Positions 1 through 5,353 of a DNA stretch of 5,353 bases are shown here, piece by piece; position 1 is the stretch's first letter; every line of letters begins with the position of its first letter. A program made the translations under genes and the position numbers. Where the stretch lies: assembly GCA_044347755.1 (NCBI GenBank), contig JBIKUE010000210.1, forward strand, positions 1 to 5,353, read 5' to 3'. A model generated the notes under the pieces. It was not told the origin of the DNA and searched no databases. It worked only from the letters and a program-made list of their open reading frames with translations. Source of the stretch: M3007 sp044347755 (GTDB lineage Bacteria; Bacteroidota; Bacteroidia; Chitinophagales; Saprospiraceae).

Positions 1-246
1 TGGGAACGCTCTTTCCCGGGCTTTTAGCTTGGCGGAATGCATTTGCCGAAATCCGTCGGCAACACTTTCAATCAATATAGGATCAGCCCATTTTTGTATG
101 CCTTCAATGGTTGCAAAGCGTTCGTCCTGACCTAGTTTAAAGGTTTGTTCGTATTGTTCATTTTCGAATTTAACAGAGGTTCTTCCATCGTTTTTAAAGA
201 TTGAAATCTTAAAAACAGGATGCTCAATGTAGCCAATGACTCTCAT
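1..246 (-). CDS. Small conserved-looking protein of unknown function (partial, C-terminus beyond the window)
   Basis: An open frame of 82 codons starts at the ATG at 246-244 and runs off the left edge, so the C-terminus is missing. The protein begins MRVIGYIEHP and is mixed alpha/beta in character. The first ~40 residues alternate charged and hydrophobic residues, as in short beta strands; the rest looks helical and ends in a basic stretch (KLKARER, about residues 73-79). There is no signal peptide or membrane segment, so it is probably cytoplasmic. It starts 12 bp after the stop codon of the DUF4261-type gene on the same strand, so the two are probably co-transcribed. No Shine-Dalgarno sequence is visible. 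It resembles short uncharacterised proteins of Bacteroidota from memory, but I cannot name a family. The gene is very likely real because of its uninterrupted frame and tight operon spacing; its function is unknown. Confidence 0.7.
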   Translation of the reverse strand, partial: MRVIGYIEHPVFKISIFKNDGRTSVKFENEQYEQTFKLGQDERFATIEGIQKWADPILIESVADGFRQMHSAKLKARERAFP

Positions 247-258
247 GGTGTAAAATGT

Positions 259-1071
259 TTAATATTCCAGTTGAATGACCGTTTGTCCATCAGGTACAAA
301 TGCACTTTTCCCAAATTTTACTAACAGGTTTGTTCCTTCTTCGGTAACAAATGTTTGCCCATCTGATAGTTTAGTGTTAAATTTCAGAACCGTCAAAGTT
401 GCCTCCACAAGGGTAGCATGTACTTCAGATTCACTATAGGCGGACCCCTGAATTTCCATTTCAGGCAGATCAAATTCGGTTAATCCGAATGTGAAACCAT
501 TACCCTCCCCAGGTCTGCCAAAGTAAACCCAGCAATATATAGGCAACGACTGATTGGTCACCATATTTTGTGCGGCAGTGGTGAAGTATCCGGCGTCATG
601 TAACAGGTATTGCGCATTCTGAAATACAGCTGGGGCCTTCGTAACTTCTAAAACAGCTGCGGTAGTTTGGGTCATGATTTTGTATAAATCCATCGTTTTA
701 CTGGCCGGACCAATCACTGAAATAACCACTTGTGCCTGATGCCGTAATGCGATATCCATTCCATTTCGCCAAATCCACGAAAGCTTGGCTGCTGCTCCAG
801 TTTCATCCGTTGGTGCCGGATAGTCTAAATATGCAACCATTACAGTGCAACCACCAAAGGAGTTGAAAACCAGTGTTTTATCTGAAATTACCAGGGAGTC
901 AACTTGCACCTTCCATTGACTCTTGAGTGCTCGTATCAGTTGTTGGTTATCCGGAGCTGTTTTCTGACTTAGTAAAACCGTAGCATTGACAACTTTCTGC
1001 TGTGCGTGGACTTTGGAAATGCCAAGGCTCAAAAATAAAGCACAGATCAACGCCCATTGAATTCCTTTCAT
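259..1071 (-). CDS. DUF4261-type protein with N-terminal signal peptide
   Basis: This 270-residue protein has a clear Sec-type signal peptide: lysine at position 2, a hydrophobic core at about residues 6-18, and a VHA|QQ cleavage site after residue 23. The mature part looks like DUF4261. It opens with an ATVLLSQ strand (30-36) followed by a helix and a tryptophan (W53), then has an MVAYLDYPAPTDE segment (78-90), a tryptophan-rich stretch (about 99-102), and a VVISVIG strand (115-121). The C-terminal signature FTFGLTEFDLPEMEIQGS falls at 193-210, followed by LSDGQTF (235-241). DUF4261 has no established biochemical role, and members are as I recall usually cytosolic, so export to the periplasm or cell surface is unusual. 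There is no lipobox cysteine. It lies 12 bp upstream of the small partial gene. The ATG at 1071 is chosen because it yields the complete signal peptide; no Shine-Dalgarno is visible. Family call fairly sure, function unknown. Confidence 0.8.
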   Translation of the reverse strand: MKGIQWALICALFLSLGISKVHAQQKVVNATVLLSQKTAPDNQQLIRALKSQWKVQVDSLVISDKTLVFNSFGGCTVMVAYLDYPAPTDETGAAAKLSWIWRNGMDIALRHQAQVVISVIGPASKTMDLYKIMTQTTAAVLEVTKAPAVFQNAQYLLHDAGYFTTAAQNMVTNQSLPIYCWVYFGRPGEGNGFTFGLTEFDLPEMEIQGSAYSESEVHATLVEATLTVLKFNTKLSDGQTFVTEEGTNLLVKFGKSAFVPDGQTVIQLEY

Positions 1072-1293
1072 AAATGTTTGCTTGAAAAATTAGGCTCAAA
1101 GAACGCAAGACTTCTTTTAATATTGAGGCACAAACAAATTAGGTTGCAACAAGATGAAAAAAATAAAGGAAAAATGGTTGATCGTAACTGACCATTCCAG
1201 TTGAAAAGATAACCTAAAATTAATGATTTGTGCAAATGTTTTGTTGAATCGACTAGCTGAAGTAAAAAATTTACCGTATGTATGATGTTATAA

Positions 1294-1320
1294 AAAAAAA
1301 GTTTACAAAACACTTTTTTT
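1294..1320. repeat. A/T-rich inverted repeat
   Basis: Two 9-bp arms, AAAAAAAGT (1294-1302) and ACTTTTTTT (1312-1320), are perfect reverse complements around a 9-nt spacer. The inner GTTT (1301-1304) and AAAC (1308-1311) can pair instead around a 3-nt loop, giving a longer hairpin with a small bulge. The U run on either strand is terminator-like, but the stem has almost no G-C pairs and would be weak. It could be a weak bidirectional terminator, or simply an outcome of A/T tracts in an AT-rich region. Confidence 0.35.
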
Positions 1321-1363
1321 AAGAAATAACAAGTGCAGAAATTTGGACCTGAATTTGTTGACC

Positions 1364-1402
1364 CACAAAAAAACGGCGCTACCTTCGGGTAGAAAAGTTG
1401 TG
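1364..1402 (+). other. Nested hairpin with cUUCGg tetraloop
   Basis: A perfect 5-bp stem CTACC/GGTAG (1379-1383 and 1388-1392) is capped by TTCG, giving the C(UUCG)G arrangement known to be exceptionally stable in RNA when read on the plus strand. An outer 5-bp pair, CACAA (1364-1368) and TTGTG (1398-1402), encloses it with an asymmetric internal loop. It ends 82 nt before the GTG start of the HNH-AP2 gene, so it could sit in that gene's 5' leader. On the minus strand the same hairpin is followed, after 5 nt, by seven T residues and could act as a poor intrinsic terminator, although no minus-strand gene ends here. The role is unknown; the pairing is read directly from the sequence. Confidence 0.45.
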
Positions 1403-1484
1403 TACGATCAGGATTTTTCTAGCTCAAAATTATTTTCATTTCGTTGCCCCAGGTCAGACCTAAACAGTAAAAACAGTCTTTTTC

Positions 1485-2021
1485 GTGATTTACAAAATCA
1501 AACTTAAAAACGCTGATGCCAGCGTTTTGATCGATGATCAGGTGTACGAGTGGATAAGCAACGATCCTTATCTGACCCAAATTGATCTGTTAAACAATCT
1601 ACGGGTACATTCAAGTGGATGTGCCGTTTTTCAAAAAACGTGGAAAAAGGCAGAAGGTGGTTTTAAGACAGAAACCATCTATCTCCACAAACTAATTGCC
1701 GAAAAATTTTTAGCTGCCAATAAAAACAGTTCTCAAAGATTAGTTGGTTCAAAAAATGGTGACAAACTGGATTGCCGGCTGGAAAATATTGCATACAGAT
1801 CCAGGTCAACTGCAAGCAGGATGAGAAAAACCAGTAGCAATACCGGCTACACAGGCGTTTATCGTGAACACAGGAAATTTCGTGCAGTCATTTCCATTGA
1901 TGGAAAGGCCAAACACATAGGTATGTTTGATACTGCTGAAGAGGCTGCTATTGCATACAACAAAGCATCAAAGGAACATTTTGGAGAACAGGGCAAGATT
2001 AATAAGATCAAAGGCTGGTAG
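1485..2021 (+). CDS. HNH_3-like/AP2 domain DNA-binding protein with degenerate nuclease motif
   Basis: The protein has 178 residues and three parts. Residues 1-60 form an N-terminal module (VLIDD, VYEWI) typical of phage and mobile HNH-AP2 proteins. Residues 65-105 resemble HNH_3: YLHKLIAEKF with H68, then GSKNGDKLDCRLENI with N101. Residues 117-175 form an AP2 domain: YTGVY (122-126), an RAV strand, and GMFDTAEEAAIAYN (146-159), then FGE. In HNH_3 nucleases the central motif is usually NHIDGD; here it is GSKNGD, so serine 89 replaces the histidine expected to be the general base. Cleavage activity is therefore unlikely, and sequence-specific DNA binding, perhaps as a regulator, is more plausible. 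The start is GTG at 1485; a TAA at 1461-1463 closes the frame upstream and no in-frame ATG precedes the conserved N-terminus. No Shine-Dalgarno is seen. Such genes are often spread by homing or phages, but no intron or intein surrounds this one. Confidence 0.8.
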   Translation: MIYKIKLKNADASVLIDDQVYEWISNDPYLTQIDLLNNLRVHSSGCAVFQKTWKKAEGGFKTETIYLHKLIAEKFLAANKNSSQRLVGSKNGDKLDCRLENIAYRSRSTASRMRKTSSNTGYTGVYREHRKFRAVISIDGKAKHIGMFDTAEEAAIAYNKASKEHFGEQGKINKIKGW

Positions 2022-2023
2022 AT

Positions 2024-2620
2024 CTAGTGCATTCTGTCTCCACGTGGATGTAAAGTTTTCATGATAGCAGCCTCAAAGGCCAGGCAATCTTTCCAGCGCT
2101 GGAGCGTCTTTTCTTTGCCAAAATACAATTCCGCCAGATCCAGGAACATTCTGTAATGGCCTGCTTCCGAAACCATGAATTTATGGTACCACCCTCGCAA
2201 ATCCTCCTCTGAACAATACAAGGATAGTAATCTGAACCGTTCGCAACTGCGGGCTTCTATCATGGCGCAAATCAATAACTTATCCAACAGCGCCTCTTCT
2301 CGTATCAAGCCCTTCCGCTGGAAGCTTAGTAATTGATTGACGTATTCATCTTTCCGTTGCCTTCCCAGGTTTAGTCCTCGTTTTTTCAACTCTGCCAGAA
2401 CCATACGGAAATGCCCCCATTCTTCAGTAACCACCGGCGCTACCTCTTCCACTAACTCGATCCGTTCAGGATATGCCTGAATCAACGAAATACAGGACGT
2501 TGCTGCTTTTTGTTCGCAATAAGCATGATCCGTCAGGATTTCTTCAAGAGAGATTTCAGCTAAATTTACCCAACGAGGGTCGGTGGGAAGGTGTAAACCT
2601 AATTTTGTAATCTGTGTCAT
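2024..2620 (-). CDS. miaE: tRNA-(ms2io6A)-hydroxylase MiaE
   Basis: MiaE is a non-haem diiron monooxygenase that uses O2 to hydroxylate the isopentenyl group of ms2i6A at tRNA position 37, giving ms2io6A. It acts after MiaA and MiaB on tRNAs reading codons that begin with U. The 198 residues match the family's usual ~200. The ferritin-like ligand set is complete: E36 (in DHAYCEQKAA), E67 and H70 (EEWGH), E122 (IEARSCERF), and E152 and H155 (SEAGH). The TDPRW motif at 13-17 and RKDEYVNQLL at 89-98 are also typical. It is the last gene of the pyrF-ribD-miaE cluster; its ATG overlaps the ribD stop in an ATGA, so translation is probably coupled. Its stop lies 2 bp from the stop of the convergent HNH-AP2 gene, with no terminator hairpin between. 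A 10-bp palindrome (2039-2048) falls in its last codons. Confidence 0.93.
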   Translation of the reverse strand: MTQITKLGLHLPTDPRWVNLAEISLEEILTDHAYCEQKAATSCISLIQAYPERIELVEEVAPVVTEEWGHFRMVLAELKKRGLNLGRQRKDEYVNQLLSFQRKGLIREEALLDKLLICAMIEARSCERFRLLSLYCSEEDLRGWYHKFMVSEAGHYRMFLDLAELYFGKEKTLQRWKDCLAFEAAIMKTLHPRGDRMH

Positions 2621-3660
2621 ACAAATGAGTGCTTGGAGGCAAAAATACGAACCGCGTCCTTGTCCAAAAAATACGATTCTTGCAAAAAGACCGTATCAGG
2701 CAAAGTTGGTGCTGGTATTCCATCCTGTAATTTTTGCTGATTCTCGATTACCCGAATCTCATCCCAAAAATGTAACTGTATAAATTGATTTAGCAGGTTG
2801 GCGCCACCTTCAACCAACAGTATCGCTTTATTGTGTAAGCGTAGTTCTTCAAGCAGCCAGCTTATGGACATTGGGGCTTTGGATGGAATACACCTGGTTT
2901 GCTTTCCATTAAATGGTTTTGTACGGCCGATTATCCATGTTTCCTGACTATCGTCGAGTAAATGAAAATGGTCTGGAAGCCGACTCTGAGCATCCAGCAC
3001 AATTCTGGTTGTCGACTTGCCAGGATAAAAACGATTATCCAGCCGAGGGTTGTCCACCAGTGCCGTAGTAGCGCCTACCATGATGGCGTCACTTGCTGCA
3101 CGCCATCTATGTACCAGGCGTTGTGTCAGTGGACCTGAAATAGCCAATCTTTGTTGTGGTCTTCCTATAAAGCCATCTGCACTTTGCGCCCATTTAAGGA
3201 TGATGAAAGGGCGATTTTCTTTAATCCAGGTGAAAAAACTCCGATTTAGCCACCCTCCCTCCTGTTCAAGAATGCCTGTCTCTACCTTGATTCCAGCCTC
3301 TTTCATTCTTTGAATGCCTTTACCCGCCACTAGCGGATTGGGATCTGTATTAGCGATTACTACGCTGGGAATACCAGATCGGATGATAAGATCTGCACAA
3401 GGAGGTGTTTTGCCCTGGTGGGCACAAGGTTCCAGGTTACAATATAGTGTAGCTTCAGAAATGCGGGAGCGGTACGCAGGTAATACGTTATTCAGGCAGT
3501 TGACTTCTGCATGTGCTCCTCCCCATCGTTGGTGCCAGCCTTCGCCTATGATGCGGTTTTTCCACACCAGTACCGCACCAACCATGGGATTGGGAGAAAC
3601 GTAGCCAGAGCCAAGCCTGGCAAGTTCCAGGCATCTCCGCATGTATTGCTCATGCTGCAT
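2617..3660 (-). CDS. ribD: Bifunctional riboflavin biosynthesis deaminase/reductase RibD
   Basis: RibD carries out two consecutive cytoplasmic steps of riboflavin synthesis: zinc-dependent deamination of the pyrimidine product of GTP cyclohydrolase II, then NADPH-dependent reduction of the ribosyl side chain. The deaminase domain fills residues 1 to ~145, with SPNPMVGAV (22-30), H50-A-E52 (zinc ligand and proton shuttle) and PCAHQGKTPPC (78-88), where C79 and C88 complete the zinc site. The reductase domain follows, with KWAQSADGFIG (156-166), ISGP, LVDNPRLDNR and a late VEGGANLLNQFI motif. The length of 347 is ordinary for the bifunctional form, and all expected catalytic residues are present. 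The start at 3660 lies inside the end of pyrF, an 11-bp overlap, and places the deaminase domain correctly; the 3' end overlaps miaE by 4 bp. No FMN riboswitch is seen upstream, and other rib genes are absent from the window. Confidence 0.95.
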   Translation of the reverse strand: MQHEQYMRRCLELARLGSGYVSPNPMVGAVLVWKNRIIGEGWHQRWGGAHAEVNCLNNVLPAYRSRISEATLYCNLEPCAHQGKTPPCADLIIRSGIPSVVIANTDPNPLVAGKGIQRMKEAGIKVETGILEQEGGWLNRSFFTWIKENRPFIILKWAQSADGFIGRPQQRLAISGPLTQRLVHRWRAASDAIMVGATTALVDNPRLDNRFYPGKSTTRIVLDAQSRLPDHFHLLDDSQETWIIGRTKPFNGKQTRCIPSKAPMSISWLLEELRLHNKAILLVEGGANLLNQFIQLHFWDEIRVIENQQKLQDGIPAPTLPDTVFLQESYFLDKDAVRIFASKHSFV

Positions 3661-4477
3661 GAGGAAGGTTCTTCAGCAATATTTCCATTTCTGATTGCAA
3701 CCTTTTTGCCTCAGCACTTGCCTTTAACGCAAAATCAGTGCCGTTAGAGGCGTATATAATACTTCTGGAGGCATTGATTAACAAACCACAATCACGGTTC
3801 ATGCCGTGTTCACAGATGCTGGCAAGGTCGCCACCTTGCGCTCCAACACCGGGAACCAACAAAAAGTGATCAGGAGCCAACTCACGGACACGGATAAATG
3901 ATTCAGGATGGGTAGCGCCAACAACGAACATCAGGTTTTCAGGAGTTCCCCATTCCTGGGTTTTGACCAGAACATTCTCCCATAAGGGCATCCTGGAGTC
4001 TTCCAGCCATTCACGCTGGAAATCCTGGCTGCCCTGGTTGGAGGTATGAACTAAAACGATGGCCCATTTGCCCGGGAAACCCAGGAACGGTGCAACGCTA
4101 TCCTCCCCCATATAAGGGGCAACCGTAACAGCATCGCAATCCATACGCTGGAAAAAAGCTTCAGCGTACATCCGGCTGGTGTTGCCGATATCACCGCGTT
4201 TTGCATCCGCAATGATAAAGTGTTGATGGCCAATATATTCGATGGTTTTAGCAAACGAAACCCAGCCACTTGGACCAAGCGCTTCATAAAACGCCAGATT
4301 GGGCTTGTATGCCACACAATAGTCTCTGGTAGCATCAATAATCTGACGATTAAATTCAAAAACCGGATCTTCGGCCGTCAACAAATGAGCAGGGATTTTA
4401 GACCATTCGGTATCAAGGCCAACGCATAAAAATGATTTTTTGCGAAAAATTTCTGCAACAAGTTCGGTGCGATTCAT
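3650..4477 (-). CDS. pyrF: Orotidine 5'-phosphate decarboxylase, type 2 (PyrF)
   Basis: PyrF converts orotidine monophosphate to UMP, the last step of de novo pyrimidine synthesis. The 275-residue protein from ATG 4477 has the longer type-2 form. FLCVGLDTE lies at 16-24, YKPN with K58 at 57-60, and the signature DAKRGDIGNT at 91-100, supplying the catalytic Asp-Lys-Asp set D91, K93 and D96. The phosphate-binding VPGVGAQGGD is at 208-217 and NASRSIIYA at 235-243. An upstream in-frame ATG at 4522 would add 15 residues, but ATG 4477 is preferred: its product begins MNRTELV like the relatives I recall, and a promoter-like TATTTTTG lies just before it. It is the first gene of an apparent operon with ribD and miaE, and its last codons overlap the ribD start by 11 bp. 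Confidence 0.94.
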   Translation of the reverse strand: MNRTELVAEIFRKKSFLCVGLDTEWSKIPAHLLTAEDPVFEFNRQIIDATRDYCVAYKPNLAFYEALGPSGWVSFAKTIEYIGHQHFIIADAKRGDIGNTSRMYAEAFFQRMDCDAVTVAPYMGEDSVAPFLGFPGKWAIVLVHTSNQGSQDFQREWLEDSRMPLWENVLVKTQEWGTPENLMFVVGATHPESFIRVRELAPDHFLLVPGVGAQGGDLASICEHGMNRDCGLLINASRSIIYASNGTDFALKASAEAKRLQSEMEILLKNLPHAA

Positions 4478-4481
4478 GGCG

Positions 4482-4489
4482 CAAAAATA
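4482..4489 (-). promoter_or_regulatory. Candidate Bacteroidota -7 promoter element for pyrF-ribD-miaE
   Basis: On the minus strand 4489-4482 reads TATTTTTG, a full match to the TAnnTTTG -7 element used by the primary sigma factor of Bacteroidota. It ends only 4 nt before the pyrF ATG (4477), so transcription would start at or within a few bases of the start codon, making a leaderless or near-leaderless mRNA. A TTG (4506-4504, minus strand) lies 14 nt upstream, closer than the usual spacing of roughly 17-21 nt, so the -33 half is weak. Chance occurrence in AT-rich DNA remains possible. Confidence 0.4.
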
Positions 4490-4525
4490 ATCAATTCTTG
4501 CCCCAATAAAATCTAAAACCAATAA

Positions 4526-4557
4526 TTGACGTTATCTCCACGTTTACCATAGATTAA
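4526..4557 (+). promoter_or_regulatory. Weak candidate promoter for the GLPGLI gene
   Basis: In the 93-bp divergent gap, TTG at 4526-4528 is followed after 21 nt by TAGATTAA (4550-4557), which matches TAnnTTTG at four of its six fixed positions. A start site around 4562 would leave a leader of about 10 nt before the ATG at 4571. The position is sensible but the -7 match is poor. Confidence 0.22.
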
Positions 4558-4570
4558 CCCATCTTCATTC

Positions 4571-5350
4571 ATGATTTCACCAAAACTACGTTCACTGATC
4601 TTTTTGATGTGTGCAGTTGTGTTCACTGCACAAGCACAGGAAACGCCTGCCCCTGGTCCCGTCCAGGAAGGAACTATCCGTTATTTGGTTACCCATAATT
4701 GGACTAAAAAACTTAATGCGCTGACTTATCTGAGCAAACAACGCAAGGAAAGAGCCAATTATATGTACAGCAATGACTCGGAATGGAGCTCATATGCTTT
4801 GATGCACTTTTCCCCCAACCAAACGCATTATGTGGAATCAGATGAAAAAGTAAATGCGGACGATCAGGGTTATTCCTGGCGAAAAGAGACCTTTTGGATC
4901 AGACGCAATTTTGAACAGGGAACTTATCATGATGCCATTACGCTTGAAGGGAAAGTCTATCAGATCCAGGATTCCATACGCTGCCAGGATTGGAAAATTC
5001 TGAATGACATGAAAGAAGTTGCCGGGCACTTATGTATGAACGCCAGTTGGGAAGATACTGTTAAGCAACAAAAAATCATTGCTTGGTTTGCGCTTGATAT
5101 CCCACATAGTGGTGGTCCTGAACGACTTTGTGGATTACCTGGCCTGATTCTGGAAATGGATGTAAATAATGGCGCTATGGTGATTACAGCCAACAGGATT
5201 GAATCCAGGAAGCTTACCACGGAATTGGATTTACCCAAGAAAATCAAAGGGAAAAAAAGCACGGAACAGGAATACCAAAAGGCACTCAACAAAATAATTC
5301 AGGACGCTATCAAAGAGGAACAACCCTATTTCTGGAGTATCAGATATTAG
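4571..5350 (+). CDS. GLPGLI family protein, secreted
   Basis: This 259-residue protein has a signal peptide with basic K5 and R7, a hydrophobic core at about 9-20 and an AQA|QE cleavage site after residue 22, so it is expected in the periplasm or outer-membrane region. The diagnostic segment is at 182-193, GPERLCGLPGLI, preceded by IAWFALDIP (170-178), as in GLPGLI-family proteins. C138, C155 and C187 lie in the exported part; whether any pair forms a disulfide cannot be told. The C-terminus is lysine-rich (about 223-249) and ends in an aromatic YFWSIRY. The family is largely confined to Bacteroidota and has no known activity; members often lie next to genes for outer-membrane transporters. 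Here the downstream neighbour is outside the window and the upstream neighbour, pyrF, is divergent. The ATG at 4571 gives the full signal peptide; no Shine-Dalgarno is visible. Confidence 0.92.
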   Translation: MISPKLRSLIFLMCAVVFTAQAQETPAPGPVQEGTIRYLVTHNWTKKLNALTYLSKQRKERANYMYSNDSEWSSYALMHFSPNQTHYVESDEKVNADDQGYSWRKETFWIRRNFEQGTYHDAITLEGKVYQIQDSIRCQDWKILNDMKEVAGHLCMNASWEDTVKQQKIIAWFALDIPHSGGPERLCGLPGLILEMDVNNGAMVITANRIESRKLTTELDLPKKIKGKKSTEQEYQKALNKIIQDAIKEEQPYFWSIRY

Positions 5351-5353
5351 AAG

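Larger units (their letters stand above)
1072..1484. other. AT-rich divergent intergenic region (413 bp)
   Basis: This stretch separates the minus-strand DUF4261-type gene from the plus-strand HNH-AP2 gene, so it should carry promoters for both. I find no good Bacteroidota promoter (TTG plus TAnnTTTG at proper spacing) for either gene. The closest -7 match is TAATTTTG on the minus strand (1432-1425), which lacks an upstream TTG partner and lies over 350 bp from the DUF4261 start. It holds an A/T inverted repeat at 1294-1320, a nested hairpin at 1364-1402, and a 6-bp inverted repeat AATGGT/ACCATT (1173-1178, 1191-1196) that could be an operator. Short open frames inside are not convincing as genes. 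Confidence 0.6.

Noticed and set aside
1154..1204. Plus-strand 16-codon frame starting MKKIKEKW
   Set aside because: Short and lysine-rich from an A-rich stretch, with no supporting signal.
264..1205. 12-bp direct repeat ATTCCAGTTGAA at 264-275 and 1194-1205, flanking the DUF4261-type gene
   Set aside because: About one 12-bp match is expected by chance in a window of this size, and nothing else suggests attachment sites or a target duplication.
1223..1285. Plus-strand 20-codon frame starting MICANVLLNRL in the intergenic region
   Set aside because: It is too short to judge and has no ribosome binding site, promoter or recognised relative; frames of this length occur by chance.
1068..1313. 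Minus-strand 81-codon frame ending in an ATGA overlap with the DUF4261-type gene start
   Set aside because: It begins at GTG in an A/T tract, is rich in F, L, C and N as expected from translating AT-rich intergenic DNA, and shows no recognisable domain. The overlap is suggestive but not enough.
1625..1640. Hairpin CGTTTTT/AAAAACG inside the HNH-AP2 coding sequence
   Set aside because: It lies mid-gene over a Phe-Gln-Lys stretch and is explained by codon content; no role as a terminator is likely there.
3050..3747. Plus-strand open frames antisense to ribD and pyrF
   Set aside because: They lie entirely over well-supported RibD and PyrF coding sequence, and their proteins look like out-of-frame translations. 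The same applies to the frame at 2583-2783 and those at 4051-4429.
4478..4522. 15-residue N-terminal extension of PyrF from ATG 4522
   Set aside because: The extension has no family counterpart that I recall, and it would have to be encoded across the likely promoter element at 4482-4489.
4838..5292. Minus-strand open frames antisense to the GLPGLI gene
   Set aside because: The plus strand carries an unmistakable GLPGLI protein with a signal peptide; the antisense frames have no recognisable features.

Overview
The window reads as chromosomal DNA of a member of the Bacteroidota. The main pointer is a GLPGLI-family protein, a family largely restricted to that phylum. Supporting signs are the absence of Shine-Dalgarno sequences before the genes, a TAnnTTTG-type promoter element before pyrF, and a type-2 PyrF. 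The style is compatible with the Saprospiria/Chitinophagia side of the phylum, but the exact genus cannot be read from the sequence. I see no tRNA, rRNA, CRISPR array, insertion sequence or prophage gene.

Layout. Positions 1-1071 (minus strand) hold two closely spaced genes: a DUF4261-type protein with an added signal peptide, and after it a small unrecognised protein that runs off the left edge. Positions 1072-1484 are an AT-rich divergent intergenic region with a UUCG-tetraloop hairpin and an A/T inverted repeat. Positions 1485-2021 (plus strand) encode a GTG-started protein with an HNH_3-like region that has lost a catalytic histidine and a C-terminal AP2 DNA-binding domain. It converges, with only 2 bp between stop codons, on a compact minus-strand operon transcribed pyrF > ribD > miaE (4477 down to 2024), whose members overlap by 11 and 4 bp. 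A 93-bp divergent gap separates pyrF from a plus-strand gene for a secreted GLPGLI-family protein (4571-5350) that ends 3 bp before the window does.

How the genes work together. The operon joins three housekeeping steps: OMP decarboxylation to UMP, the deaminase/reductase step of riboflavin synthesis, and O2-dependent hydroxylation of the ms2i6A37 tRNA modification. No shared pathway is evident, so the grouping is probably one of co-expression. The less ordinary material is the exported DUF4261 protein with its small partner and the nuclease-dead HNH-AP2 protein beside it. I do not see convincing evidence of a new multi-gene system; the candidates below are leads of modest strength.
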